Positions 7,295 through 16,189 of a stretch of 64,000 bases of DNA are shown here, piece after piece. The stretch covers positions 108,893 through 172,892 of the forward strand of contig JAFXLL010000003.1 in the NCBI GenBank assembly GCA_017531225.1, given 5' to 3'. Under the pieces are notes generated by a model. That model saw only the letters and a program-made list of their open reading frames with translations. It was not told the origin of the DNA and did not search any database. The translations under genes and the position numbers were made by a program. Origin of the DNA: Bacteroidales bacterium (GTDB lineage: Bacteria; Bacteroidota; Bacteroidia; Bacteroidales; F082). Numbering within the stretch: the first letter of the stretch is position 1; every line of letters begins with the position of its first letter.

Positions 7295-7376
7295 GATGAA
7301 AGCTAAAGAAGTTCGCGCTTATCTTTTTGTGTGAAATTGAATAATGAACACCGAGGAACAAAAACACAACTAAAAT

Positions 7377-9410
7377 ATGAAAACAAGGATTATCATCACC
7401 ATCATTGCAATGCTGTTTGGGCTACAGGTTTATGCACAAGACGTAAAACGCCCAGACACCTATTATTATAATAGAGGTATTGAATGCCTTCGCGAAGGAA
7501 AAGATTCTGATGCTTATGACTATTTTGAGAATGAAGTGCGTGATAATCCAAAGAATGGATACGCCCATACTTGGATGGCTTATATACTATATAACAATGA
7601 ACTTTATGGCGACGCACTAGCATCTTTGGAAAAAGCAGAAAAGAACGTTCCAAGAAAAGACAAGGAATTTGTCGGCTATGTGCTATCACTACGAGGAGAT
7701 GTATACTATGCTTTGGAAGAAAACGACAAAGCATTGGAGTGTTATGGGAAAGCCATTAAGACAAGCCCTAAAGATACAAATCTTTGGGATCGACGAGCTC
7801 AACTTTATTATGAGATCGGGGAATACGACCTGTCGGACAAAGACTATGACAAAATCATTGAATTAGATCCTTCGGGGGTGATGGGCTATATGGGTAAAGG
7901 GCGTAATGTCAAAATGCAGAATAGATACGAAGATGCCATCGGTTATTTCAATCAAGTGGCAAAACTACATGGCAAAGATTATTCGTCCTGCTACTCTTTC
8001 CGAGCTGAAGCATACGCCGGATTGAAACAATATGAGAAAGCAGCTGACGACATCATTACTGCTTTAAGTATTGATGGCGACGACAAAGCCTTCCATTTAT
8101 TGGGTAGCGTAATGGCAGACTCAGCCTCCACTATAATGACTTCAAAGCTTAAAATCCAACAACTGAAAGAGCCAAATAACTATTATTGGCCTTATTGTTC
8201 TGGAATTGTTTATGAAGAGAGTGCCAATTATAACAAAGCCATTGAATGTTACAAAAAATCAAATGAGATAAACACCACGAGCTTGACCTATGGAAGAATA
8301 GCATCTTGTTATGCGGAATTGGGCGACTATCAAAATGCAATACGTTCCATAGACCAAGCAATCCAAATGGAGCCTGACAAGACAATCAACAAATTATACA
8401 AATCCAACTACGAGTACGATGCAGGCATGACTGACGCTGCTCTTGCCGACATAGACGCATGTATAGTCGAAGTTCCTGATTTTTACTATTTCCATTACCG
8501 AAAAGGATTCTTTGAAGATAATCTGAACATGACTGACGAAGCTATTGAGGATTATTCGACTGCCATTCTTCTCAACCCTGATTACTTTTACTCAAATCTT
8601 GGTCGAGGAGATATGTATTCAAAAAAAGGAATGCAAAAAGAAGCTATGGATGATTACAGAACTGTTGTAAGCAAAGACACTATACCATCTACTGGTTCCT
8701 GCGCACAATATGCTTATTTTGCTTTAGGCGAGAAAGACAAAGCTATTGCATTCAACCAACGTATCATTGATTCATTTCCTAATGACCCAAGTAGCTATTA
8801 TGATGCGGCATGTCTGTATTCCAGAATGGGAGAAAATGGACAAGCCATTGACTACCTAAGAACTTCGCTTGAAAAAGGTTATCGTCGCATTGCGCACATA
8901 GAGCGCGATGACGACCTTGACGTTTTACGAGATACGAAGGAATACCAAGATTTGATTTCAGAATATAAGGCAAAATATACTATAAATGATACCCAAGAAC
9001 ACATTTTACAAGAGAATATAGAAGTCGAAATACCTTTCACCAAAGCGAATGGCGTTACAGAAGTACAATGCACCATCAATGGATTACCATTGCATTTTGT
9101 GTTTGACACGGGGGCAAGTGACGTAACCATGTCGATGGTGGAGGCCACTTTCATGCTGAAGAACAAATATCTAACTCCCTTGGATGTGGTCGGAAAGCAA
9201 AATTACCTCACTGCCGACGGAAACGTCAGCGAGGGTACCATCATCAACCTTAAATCTGTGAAGATAGGTGACCTTGAACTGACCAATGTCCGGGCTTCGG
9301 TGGTAAAGAGCCAAAATGCTCCTCTTCTACTCGGCCAAAGTGTGTTGGGCAGGTTGGGAAAGATTGAGATTGACAATGAGAAGAGGGTGATTAAGGTGAC
9401 GGGAAAATGA
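7377..9410 (+). CDS. Secreted TPR protein with C-terminal retropepsin-like aspartyl protease
   Basis: A 677-residue protein. Residues 1-20 form a signal peptide ending AYAQ-type (LQVYAQD). Roughly residues 25-530 are a string of TPR repeats, recognisable by recurring AxxxYxKAIxxxP patterns such as ALECYGKAIKTSPKDT. The last 130 residues form a single-chain retropepsin-like domain: VFDTGASDVTMS near residues 574-585 supplies the catalytic Asp-Thr-Gly, and LLLGQSVLGRLGKIEID near 642-658 is the usual second half. These proteases work as dimers. Expected location: periplasm. It is first in a same-strand run with the Hsp70 genes, 27 nt before the next start. Its substrate is unknown; membership of the same functional unit is inferred from position only. 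Confidence 0.8.
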   Translation: MKTRIIITIIAMLFGLQVYAQDVKRPDTYYYNRGIECLREGKDSDAYDYFENEVRDNPKNGYAHTWMAYILYNNELYGDALASLEKAEKNVPRKDKEFVGYVLSLRGDVYYALEENDKALECYGKAIKTSPKDTNLWDRRAQLYYEIGEYDLSDKDYDKIIELDPSGVMGYMGKGRNVKMQNRYEDAIGYFNQVAKLHGKDYSSCYSFRAEAYAGLKQYEKAADDIITALSIDGDDKAFHLLGSVMADSASTIMTSKLKIQQLKEPNNYYWPYCSGIVYEESANYNKAIECYKKSNEINTTSLTYGRIASCYAELGDYQNAIRSIDQAIQMEPDKTINKLYKSNYEYDAGMTDAALADIDACIVEVPDFYYFHYRKGFFEDNLNMTDEAIEDYSTAILLNPDYFYSNLGRGDMYSKKGMQKEAMDDYRTVVSKDTIPSTGSCAQYAYFALGEKDKAIAFNQRIIDSFPNDPSSYYDAACLYSRMGENGQAIDYLRTSLEKGYRRIAHIERDDDLDVLRDTKEYQDLISEYKAKYTINDTQEHILQENIEVEIPFTKANGVTEVQCTINGLPLHFVFDTGASDVTMSMVEATFMLKNKYLTPLDVVGKQNYLTADGNVSEGTIINLKSVKIGDLELTNVRASVVKSQNAPLLLGQSVLGRLGKIEIDNEKRVIKVTGK

Positions 9411-9437
9411 AATTTCGAATGATATACTGTAATTAAC

Positions 9438-11012
9438 ATGCTTAACATAATAACAAACAACCCATTCCGAATACTTGGCGTTTATTCCAACGCCAAACCG
9501 GCCGAAATTGTGTCGAATTGCGACGATATGGAGGCGTATTTGAGCATAGGGCAAAATGTTGAATTCGACTTGGACTTGAACAACCTGATGCCCAATGTGG
9601 TGCGCACCGTCAAAACCGTTGCCGATGCCAAAAAGCAAATCAACTTGCCGAAGGACAAACTGAAGTACGCGCTGTTTTGGTTTGTGAAAGACAATTCGTC
9701 GGCTCATGCCATGAACTATCTGAAAAGTGGCGATTTCAACAACGCCAACGACGTTTTTGAGATAGAAGACTCATTTGCCACGCGCATTAACAAGGCCGTG
9801 ATAGCCTTGATTCGAAACGATTTAGGCGTAGCCATCGCCAATGTGGCCGAATTGATACATGACTTTGATGATTTGGGACTACGTGACAATTTCGTAAAAA
9901 CCATTTGTGGCGATGCGTTTTCAATAACAGAAGAGGAGCTTGCGCACCTATATATAGATACACTTCTCGAAGAAGTGGATGCTGCGGAACTGCTCGAACT
10001 GTTCAAGGAGAACAGCGTTTCGCAGGATGATGATGATTATCTGGAAGGAAAAGTTGTTGACAAACCTATTTCCAGAATCAATGCCGAAATTGCTAAAGCG
10101 AAATCTGTACAACAGGACGATGTCGATGCCAATTATCGGGCAGGCAAAGAACTCATGAAAAACACAAAGGCGGACTTGGCAAAAGTGAAAAGCCTTCTGG
10201 TTGCAACCGATATGCAGTACCAAATGCTTGCCGATGGCTTGGCTAATGCTATTATGCAATGTGGTATAAACTATTACAATGCTTCGGAAGATAACGATAA
10301 GATTGAAAAAGCTTTGGAATTGCTAGAATACGCTAGCAAAATTGCAACTGGAAAAATATGTAAGGAAAGGTGTAATAAGAATATAGAGAGTTTAAAAACA
10401 GAGCTGGAAAATGCTGCACCTTTAAATGTTCGGAAAGAAGATTTCAACATCAAACAAGCTTTGGTTGAATTTAGTAAAAAGCCACATAAGATTTCCCATT
10501 CCATTGAATTGATAAAGGCTTGTGCGCCAATTTTGTTGAAAATAAAAGAGACGCTTGGTAAAGATGATCCATACTATTTGAAGATGTCAACATTGATAGT
10601 TAGTGTAGCTCTCAGTTATGTGATAGAAGAAGTAAACATAATTCAAAATAGACCTTTTACTAATCCTGACGACATAAGACCTATTGTCCAAAAAGCCTGG
10701 TGTGCAATGGGTGATATGAATAAACTAGATATGGAGTCTGATTTTAGAAATAATAGATTTAATACCAACTGGAAAACATTGAAGTCATTGGCTATTCGTT
10801 ATGGAGTAGTGAGAGAAACAGAAGATTATGGATGGGCTTTCATAATAGGAGCAATATTGATTCATTTGATATATGGTCTGCTGTTTATGAATACAAAAGA
10901 TGGCTTTTGGGGCGGGGTCGGTATTGGCCTATTTGGTTGGCTTATTCAAATTAATTTTCTTGTCTTAAAAGGCGTTTTTTGGATAATAGACAAAATTAGA
11001 GGAATTAAATGA
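9438..11012 (+). CDS. Membrane-anchored protein with degenerate J-domain-like N-terminus
   Basis: A 524-residue protein. The start (NNPFRILGVYSNAKPAEI) and a segment near residues 55-75 (ADAKKQINLPKDKLKYALFW) resemble helices I and IV of J domains, but no His-Pro-Asp motif is present, so it could not stimulate Hsp70 in the classical way. The middle (80-450) is helical and charged. Residues about 470-515 hold two hydrophobic segments (AFIIGAILIHLIYGLLFM and GIGLFGWLIQINFLVL), so the protein is probably anchored with most of it in the cytoplasm. It overlaps the next gene by ATGA, a sign of translational coupling. Role as an Hsp70 partner is inferred from resemblance and context. Confidence 0.6.
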   Translation: MLNIITNNPFRILGVYSNAKPAEIVSNCDDMEAYLSIGQNVEFDLDLNNLMPNVVRTVKTVADAKKQINLPKDKLKYALFWFVKDNSSAHAMNYLKSGDFNNANDVFEIEDSFATRINKAVIALIRNDLGVAIANVAELIHDFDDLGLRDNFVKTICGDAFSITEEELAHLYIDTLLEEVDAAELLELFKENSVSQDDDDYLEGKVVDKPISRINAEIAKAKSVQQDDVDANYRAGKELMKNTKADLAKVKSLLVATDMQYQMLADGLANAIMQCGINYYNASEDNDKIEKALELLEYASKIATGKICKERCNKNIESLKTELENAAPLNVRKEDFNIKQALVEFSKKPHKISHSIELIKACAPILLKIKETLGKDDPYYLKMSTLIVSVALSYVIEEVNIIQNRPFTNPDDIRPIVQKAWCAMGDMNKLDMESDFRNNRFNTNWKTLKSLAIRYGVVRETEDYGWAFIIGAILIHLIYGLLFMNTKDGFWGGVGIGLFGWLIQINFLVLKGVFWIIDKIRGIK

Positions 11013-11929
11013 TGAAACGATTACTATTGGTGGTGTTATTGTCAATGTTGATTGACAGCATGTCTGCTCAAACTTCAGACAGTCTTACTTTTTTACAACA
11101 TCAGATTTCTGCATTTGAACTTCAATTGCGAAGCATTGAGCAGCGTGATGAGACATTTAATGTTCAATTGAAAGAATTGAAATCACAGGTTGCTAGACTT
11201 TCCGATGAAAACTCCTCGCTTGATGATGCACTTCGGCAAAAGCAAGAATCTTTTGATTCGTTGGCGAGGATTGTTGCTAACAACTCAGCCAATATCAAGA
11301 CCACGGCTGATGAATTAGGAGTTAAAATTCAAACTACCGACAAAGCCGTTTCAAATAATGCAAACAGCATACGAACTAAAACCATATGGGGTGCCGTAGC
11401 CTTTATGCTTGCACTTTTGGCATCGGCTATGGTCTGGCTACTCCATATGAGGGCCCAAAAAACCTCAGATGACAAGATTGCCTTATTGAAAAATCAAGCT
11501 GACGAATTGAACGAGAAGATTGTCGGACAGTTCAGCGATGAAATGAGTGAATTGCAGAAGCTCAGTGATGTATTGAGAAATGCAGGTGGCAACGCTTTGA
11601 CGGAACCAGACCATTCGTTGGTGAAAACTCTTGCCGACCGCATTACTTTTATGGAAATGACGCTCTACCGAATGGACAGCTCAGTGAAAGGACACAAGCA
11701 ACTATCGAAGTCTATTGCGCAGATGAAAGACAACCTTTTGGCTAATGGTTACGAGATCGTGGATATGCTCGGCAAAGAGTATGATGAGGGTATGAAAGTG
11801 ACAGCCAATTTCAATGAAGATGAAAATATTGAGGCTGGTAAGCAGATAATAACAGGTATCGTCAAACCTCAAATCAATTATAAAGGTATAATGATTCAAT
11901 CAGCACAAATAACAGTAAGTCAAAACTAA
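11009..11929 (+). CDS. Coiled-coil membrane protein with GrpE-like C-terminal domain
   Basis: A 306-residue protein. Residues 1-20 look like a signal peptide (MKRLLLVVLLSMLI), residues about 25-115 are coiled coil, and residues about 125-147 form a transmembrane helix (TIWGAVAFMLALLASAMVWL). The rest includes another helical stretch and a compact end with EGMKVTANF, GKQIITGIVKPQINYKG and MIQSAQITVSQ. The spacing recalls the beta domain of GrpE, which follows a long coiled coil and ends RPARVVV-like. I propose a membrane-bound nucleotide-exchange factor for the Hsp70 encoded 16 nt downstream. The similarity is weak and judged by eye, so a neutral call would be coiled-coil membrane protein. Confidence 0.5.
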   Translation: MMKRLLLVVLLSMLIDSMSAQTSDSLTFLQHQISAFELQLRSIEQRDETFNVQLKELKSQVARLSDENSSLDDALRQKQESFDSLARIVANNSANIKTTADELGVKIQTTDKAVSNNANSIRTKTIWGAVAFMLALLASAMVWLLHMRAQKTSDDKIALLKNQADELNEKIVGQFSDEMSELQKLSDVLRNAGGNALTEPDHSLVKTLADRITFMEMTLYRMDSSVKGHKQLSKSIAQMKDNLLANGYEIVDMLGKEYDEGMKVTANFNEDENIEAGKQIITGIVKPQINYKGIMIQSAQITVSQN

Positions 11930-11945
11930 AACACAATAAGGAAAC

Positions 11946-14444
11946 ATGGCACAAGTAAAAATGAAATACGGAATCGACCTCGGTACGACCAATTCCGCCA
12001 TCTGTAGGATGGAGAATGGAGAGCCAACCATAAAAAAGGCTGACGACTTGAAAGACACAATGGCTTCGTGCGTGTCGTGGACCAAGAAGCAAGTTATTAG
12101 AGTTGGACAAGGTGCATACAATGATTTACGTCAAGACAAATCAAGAGCGACGAAAAAGTGGAGTGTTGGAAACGAGAATGTTTTCCTTGAATTCAAGCGT
12201 ACGATGGGACTTGACACAAAATATTCAAGTTCTAATATGGGACGTGATTACAGTTCAGAGGAACTATCTGCTGAGGTATTAAAAGCCTTGAAATCATTTG
12301 TGTCGGAGGATAACGTGAATGCCGCTGTAATAACTATTCCCGCCAAGTTCAAGGCCGATCAGATTGCAGCAACCAAACGTGCGGCCACATTGGCTGGTAT
12401 TGAGCATTGTGAATTGTTGCAAGAGCCTATTGCTGCGGCTATGGCGTACGGCTTAAGCGTAGAAAACAAAAACGGTTATTGGCTCGTTTTCGATTTCGGC
12501 GGTGGAACATTTGATGCAGCGCTTTTGCGTGTTGAGGATGGCGTTATGCAGGTGTTTGATACAGCAGGAGACAACTATCTTGGCGGAAAGAACCTTGATT
12601 TTGCCATTGTGGATGAAATAATTATTCCGTATCTGCAAGAGAACTACAAAATTGATAATATCCTTGCCGACAATACGAAAAAACAGATTTTGCGTGATGC
12701 TATGAAGTTCTATGCAGAGCAAGCAAAGAATCAGTTATCGTTCAAGGATAAATGTGACATCACCTCGCAACTCGATGAGTTTGGCGTTGATGATGATGAC
12801 AATGACATTGAACTTGACATGATTATCACTCAAGATCAACTGAAGGCGGTTGTTGAACCAATCTTCCAAAAGGCGGTTGACATCTGCAGGGATTTATTGC
12901 AACGCAACAATCTGAATGGTTCGCAATTAGATTCGTTAGTTTTGGTGGGTGGTCCTACTCATTCGCCTGTTGTTCGTCAGATGCTGAAAGAGCAGATTAC
13001 GCCCAATGTGGATACCAGCATCGACCCGATGACAGCTGTGGCAAAGGGCGCAGCCTTGTTCGCTTCCACTATCGACAGTGAAGCAAAAGAGGACGTGAAA
13101 GTCGGCACTATTCAATTGGATGTCAAATACAAATCGACAGCGGTAAAGAATGATGCTCCTGTTTCGGTGATTATTGCGCCAAACCAGAGAGATGTTCCAT
13201 CAAAATTATATGTGGAACTTGTGCGCGGCGACAAGGCATGGTCGAGCGGCAAAATGGAGATTGGAACTGGTGTAGTAGTCAAATGTAGCCTTAACGAGGG
13301 AAAAGCAAATGCATTCTCGGTAAATATCTATGATGAAAAAGGTACGGCATACCCTTGTTTCCCTAATGAAATAAACATAATTCAAGGTGTGAATGTGGGC
13401 GCGGCAGTGTTACCGTATAACATCGGTATAGAAGTTACTGACACGGAACAAGACAAGCAAGTGTTTGTTCCTTTGAAAGGTTTGGAAAAGAACCAGCAGA
13501 TACCAGCTGTAGGTGTGCGCAATGGGCTGAAAACCATGCGACAACTTCGTCCTGGAATGTCAGAGGACAAATTGGTTATTCCCATTTATCAAGGCGAAAA
13601 CAACGCGGAAGGCACCAATGCCATTTACAACGACCATGTATTTGACGTAGAAATAACAGGCGATGATGTGCCGCAACTGGTACCTGCCAATAGTGATATT
13701 GACATCACAATAAAAGTTGACCGCTCGCAATTATTGAAATTGGAAGCAACATTCCCCGTGATTGGCGAAACAATTGAAAAAGATGTCGATGTAAAGGCAC
13801 GTCAAGGTGTTGATGAGAGAGATTTGAAGAGTCGTTTGAGCGAGGCAAAACAAAAAATGTCCGCACTTTGTTCTGCTGATTCTGTATCACAATCGGAGAT
13901 AGAGGAAGCAGAAAAAATGCTGAATGATGTGGAAAGCCGTTTTGATGGAGAAAAAAACTCAGAAGATGGCAAGATGCACTTGTTAGCTGATTTGAGGCGT
14001 GCGTTCCTAAAGATGGAGGAGGTTGAAAAACGCCACGAATGGGACACCCTTGAAGCCGAACTACGCCATGAGTTTGACCGTCTTGAAAGAGCCAACAACG
14101 ATCTTGGTAACAAACACGACCAAGAAGTGAATGAATTGCGTAGGCAAACCGATGCTGTCATCCGCAGCCGTGATGTGAAAATGGGCCGCAAAGTGCTGAA
14201 AATGATTGATGAAGTTTTCTTCAAAGTCACATTCATTTACCAACTGATAGGCTTTATTAAGCGACATGAAGAGAACTTCGGACTTTATGCATGGCGCAAT
14301 GCGAGTCAAGCTCGTCAACTTCTCAACCAAGGCAAAAGCATGATTGCTAGTGGAAATATCGATGAGCAGCAACTACATGGCATTTGTGTAAGTGTGTTGA
14401 ATTTGCTGCCGGAAGATGAGAGAGATGGAGGAATTGGAATGTAA
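11946..14444 (+). CDS. Hsp70 family chaperone, long variant
   Basis: An 832-residue protein with the Hsp70 ATPase signatures: YGIDLGTTNSAICRME at residues 8-23 (phosphate 1), VFDFGGGTFDAALL near 179-192 (phosphate 2) and LVLVGGPTHSPVVRQML near 331-347 (adenosine). The substrate-binding half is diverged from DnaK, and an alpha-helical tail of about 220 residues makes it nearly 200 residues longer than DnaK. It lacks the EEVD-type end. It is flanked by a GrpE-like and a J-like protein, so it is probably a dedicated second Hsp70, not the housekeeping chaperone. The ATPase motifs are intact, so it should be active. Confidence 0.92.
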   Translation: MAQVKMKYGIDLGTTNSAICRMENGEPTIKKADDLKDTMASCVSWTKKQVIRVGQGAYNDLRQDKSRATKKWSVGNENVFLEFKRTMGLDTKYSSSNMGRDYSSEELSAEVLKALKSFVSEDNVNAAVITIPAKFKADQIAATKRAATLAGIEHCELLQEPIAAAMAYGLSVENKNGYWLVFDFGGGTFDAALLRVEDGVMQVFDTAGDNYLGGKNLDFAIVDEIIIPYLQENYKIDNILADNTKKQILRDAMKFYAEQAKNQLSFKDKCDITSQLDEFGVDDDDNDIELDMIITQDQLKAVVEPIFQKAVDICRDLLQRNNLNGSQLDSLVLVGGPTHSPVVRQMLKEQITPNVDTSIDPMTAVAKGAALFASTIDSEAKEDVKVGTIQLDVKYKSTAVKNDAPVSVIIAPNQRDVPSKLYVELVRGDKAWSSGKMEIGTGVVVKCSLNEGKANAFSVNIYDEKGTAYPCFPNEINIIQGVNVGAAVLPYNIGIEVTDTEQDKQVFVPLKGLEKNQQIPAVGVRNGLKTMRQLRPGMSEDKLVIPIYQGENNAEGTNAIYNDHVFDVEITGDDVPQLVPANSDIDITIKVDRSQLLKLEATFPVIGETIEKDVDVKARQGVDERDLKSRLSEAKQKMSALCSADSVSQSEIEEAEKMLNDVESRFDGEKNSEDGKMHLLADLRRAFLKMEEVEKRHEWDTLEAELRHEFDRLERANNDLGNKHDQEVNELRRQTDAVIRSRDVKMGRKVLKMIDEVFFKVTFIYQLIGFIKRHEENFGLYAWRNASQARQLLNQGKSMIASGNIDEQQLHGICVSVLNLLPEDERDGGIGM

Positions 14445-14460
14445 AAAAAGAGAGAATATT

Positions 14461-15078
14461 ATGGTATCAAAAGGAAGAAGTATGCTTCGGGCTTATATCG
14501 AAGATACAAGTGAATACTTATCGCATCTGTTAAATAGGTATCCAAACCTATTGGATGAGTGGATGTATGATAAAGAAAACGAATGCAGAAACATTGCAAA
14601 AGATTCTTCTGACGGAGATGTTGAAGTTGAAACAAGTATTTATCATTCATTGTTTCAAGGATATGAATCTTTTGGAGAGACGGAAGTACTATTTTATGAT
14701 GCTATGTTCATTATGGTATATTCATATTATGAAAGCGTATTGACCAAATTGTCAAAAAAATATGGATGTGATAACAGGCCAAGTGCCATTTGTGAATGTA
14801 ATCATACTCAACTGAGCAAAGAAGCACTTGAAAACACGTCATTTCTGTTTCATAAAATATTTATTCTCCGAAATCAGTTCTGCCATAACTTTTTAGGGAC
14901 AATCGGAGCAAGAGATGAATCTGATAAACAAATTGTAAACTATTTGATTCATGAATATCCCAATATGATACGCTTTGATGACACTTCAATTCACATTCTA
15001 AAAAGAGAATTTGTTTCTGAAGTTCTAGAAAAGGAAAGGTTTGTCCTTAATGAACTAATCATAAAACTTAAGTTATAA
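14461..15078 (+). CDS. HEPN-like protein (RX4H motif)
   Basis: A 205-residue helical protein. ILRNQFCHNF (Arg137 to His142) matches the RX4-6H motif of HEPN RNases, with the common Asn after the Arg. About 50 residues earlier, FIMVYSYYESVLTKL resembles the preceding HEPN helix. No other domain is visible. An in-frame ATG at 14416 would overlap the Hsp70 end by 29 nt; I prefer 14461, which fits the gap better. If active it would cut RNA, as in toxins and anti-phage effectors. It is the only likely nuclease in the Hsp70 gene set. The motif is short, so confidence is moderate. Confidence 0.55.
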   Translation: MVSKGRSMLRAYIEDTSEYLSHLLNRYPNLLDEWMYDKENECRNIAKDSSDGDVEVETSIYHSLFQGYESFGETEVLFYDAMFIMVYSYYESVLTKLSKKYGCDNRPSAICECNHTQLSKEALENTSFLFHKIFILRNQFCHNFLGTIGARDESDKQIVNYLIHEYPNMIRFDDTSIHILKREFVSEVLEKERFVLNELIIKLKL

Positions 15079-15109
15079 CCAGCCATATAATAGATTAACA
15101 TGTAATATT

Positions 15110-15649
15110 ATGGACATCTCAAATTACGAAACGGAGATTATTAAGGCTACACAAAATGTTTCCCGTGAGGTTCTTTCTTTATACGAAAAATCAGAAGAAA
15201 TACTTGACCAATTAATTGGGGCCAAAGCCTTGACAGATAGTGAGGCTTTGGCTTATACGACATTGGCACTGACGAGAGAATGCGTTCCTATATTGAATCA
15301 GATTAAACAGGTAATTGGAGCGGAACATCAATTGTACGGGCTCCAATCAGCAAAATTGTTCAATATTGTTATTAATTCCAGCAGTCATTGGACGAAATTA
15401 TTGACGCTTCATGTGAAAATGAAAACGGGAAAGACTTCTAGTGATGATACACAAAAGCAAATATCAGCTTATACTCTGTGTATGGAGGAAATGTCTAAAT
15501 TAACATTCTTGGGAGAAAACAAAAGTGAATTTGATAGGAAATACAAAGAGATGTGTGGAAAAGAAGTTGGGCCGTCAACAAACAAATCTGGATGCATGAC
15601 AGATGTAGCATTTCTTATTGTTTCTATTGTATTATTAAGTTTAATATGA
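15110..15649 (+). CDS. Small C-terminally anchored protein of unknown function
   Basis: A 179-residue protein with no recognised domain. Residues 1-155 are mainly helical and polar. The last 20 (CMTDVAFLIVSIVLLSLI) form one hydrophobic segment ending at the C-terminus, as in tail-anchored proteins. It lies 31 nt after the HEPN gene and 7 nt before the CpXC gene. It is AT-rich like its neighbours. It is likely part of the same operon, perhaps holding a partner at the membrane. Confidence 0.7.
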   Translation: MDISNYETEIIKATQNVSREVLSLYEKSEEILDQLIGAKALTDSEALAYTTLALTRECVPILNQIKQVIGAEHQLYGLQSAKLFNIVINSSSHWTKLLTLHVKMKTGKTSSDDTQKQISAYTLCMEEMSKLTFLGENKSEFDRKYKEMCGKEVGPSTNKSGCMTDVAFLIVSIVLLSLI

Positions 15650-15656
15650 AACAATC

Positions 15657-16181
15657 ATGAGCAAATTAGTTGACGCAACAATCACATGCCCTCATTGCGG
15701 CAAAGAATACCCGACAAAGTTGTTTAGAACCATTTGGGGCGAACATGATTCAAATCGCAATATGGTTTTGAATGACAAAATCAATGTTCCCAAATGCCCT
15801 CATTGTGGCTTCTCATTCAAAGCACCCTATCCATTTATGTATGTAGATGTCCATACAGGGTTTGCCGTTTGGTGGGAGCCTCAATATGATGCTGGGATAG
15901 ATGCTGATGCGCAAGGTTATGCACAAATGTTTGGCGCAAGCAGCTACTATGCAACTGCCCCAAGAATTGCAGACTGGGATGAGTTCAAACAAGTTATTAG
16001 AGAGTATTATCAAGGAAAGCGTGTTGGCGGCAAAATCGAGAAAATGGACGTCGGTGCATTAAAAAGGAGTATGGAGACACAGAAGAAAAGTGGCTGTTTA
16101 GGTTCTTTCGTGATAATCACCCTTGCTTCGATAGCGGCATTGGGCGGTACGTGCTATGGTTTGTATCACCTTTTAATCTGA
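15657..16181 (+). CDS. CpXC zinc-ribbon protein with C-terminal membrane anchor
   Basis: A 174-residue protein. Two CPHCG motifs, at residues 9-13 (ITCPHCGKEYP) and about 44-48 (PKCPHCGFSF), form a zinc ribbon of the CpXC type, followed by the family's FxxPYPFMYVD segment. The C-terminus has one transmembrane stretch (GCLGSFVIITLASIAALGG) near residues 143-165. CpXC proteins are conserved but of unknown function. Position between the HEPN/tail-anchored genes and the kinase-AAA gene suggests an adaptor. The stop lies 8 nt before the next chosen start. Confidence 0.78.
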   Translation: MSKLVDATITCPHCGKEYPTKLFRTIWGEHDSNRNMVLNDKINVPKCPHCGFSFKAPYPFMYVDVHTGFAVWWEPQYDAGIDADAQGYAQMFGASSYYATAPRIADWDEFKQVIREYYQGKRVGGKIEKMDVGALKRSMETQKKSGCLGSFVIITLASIAALGGTCYGLYHLLI

Positions 16182-16189
16182 GTTGCCTT

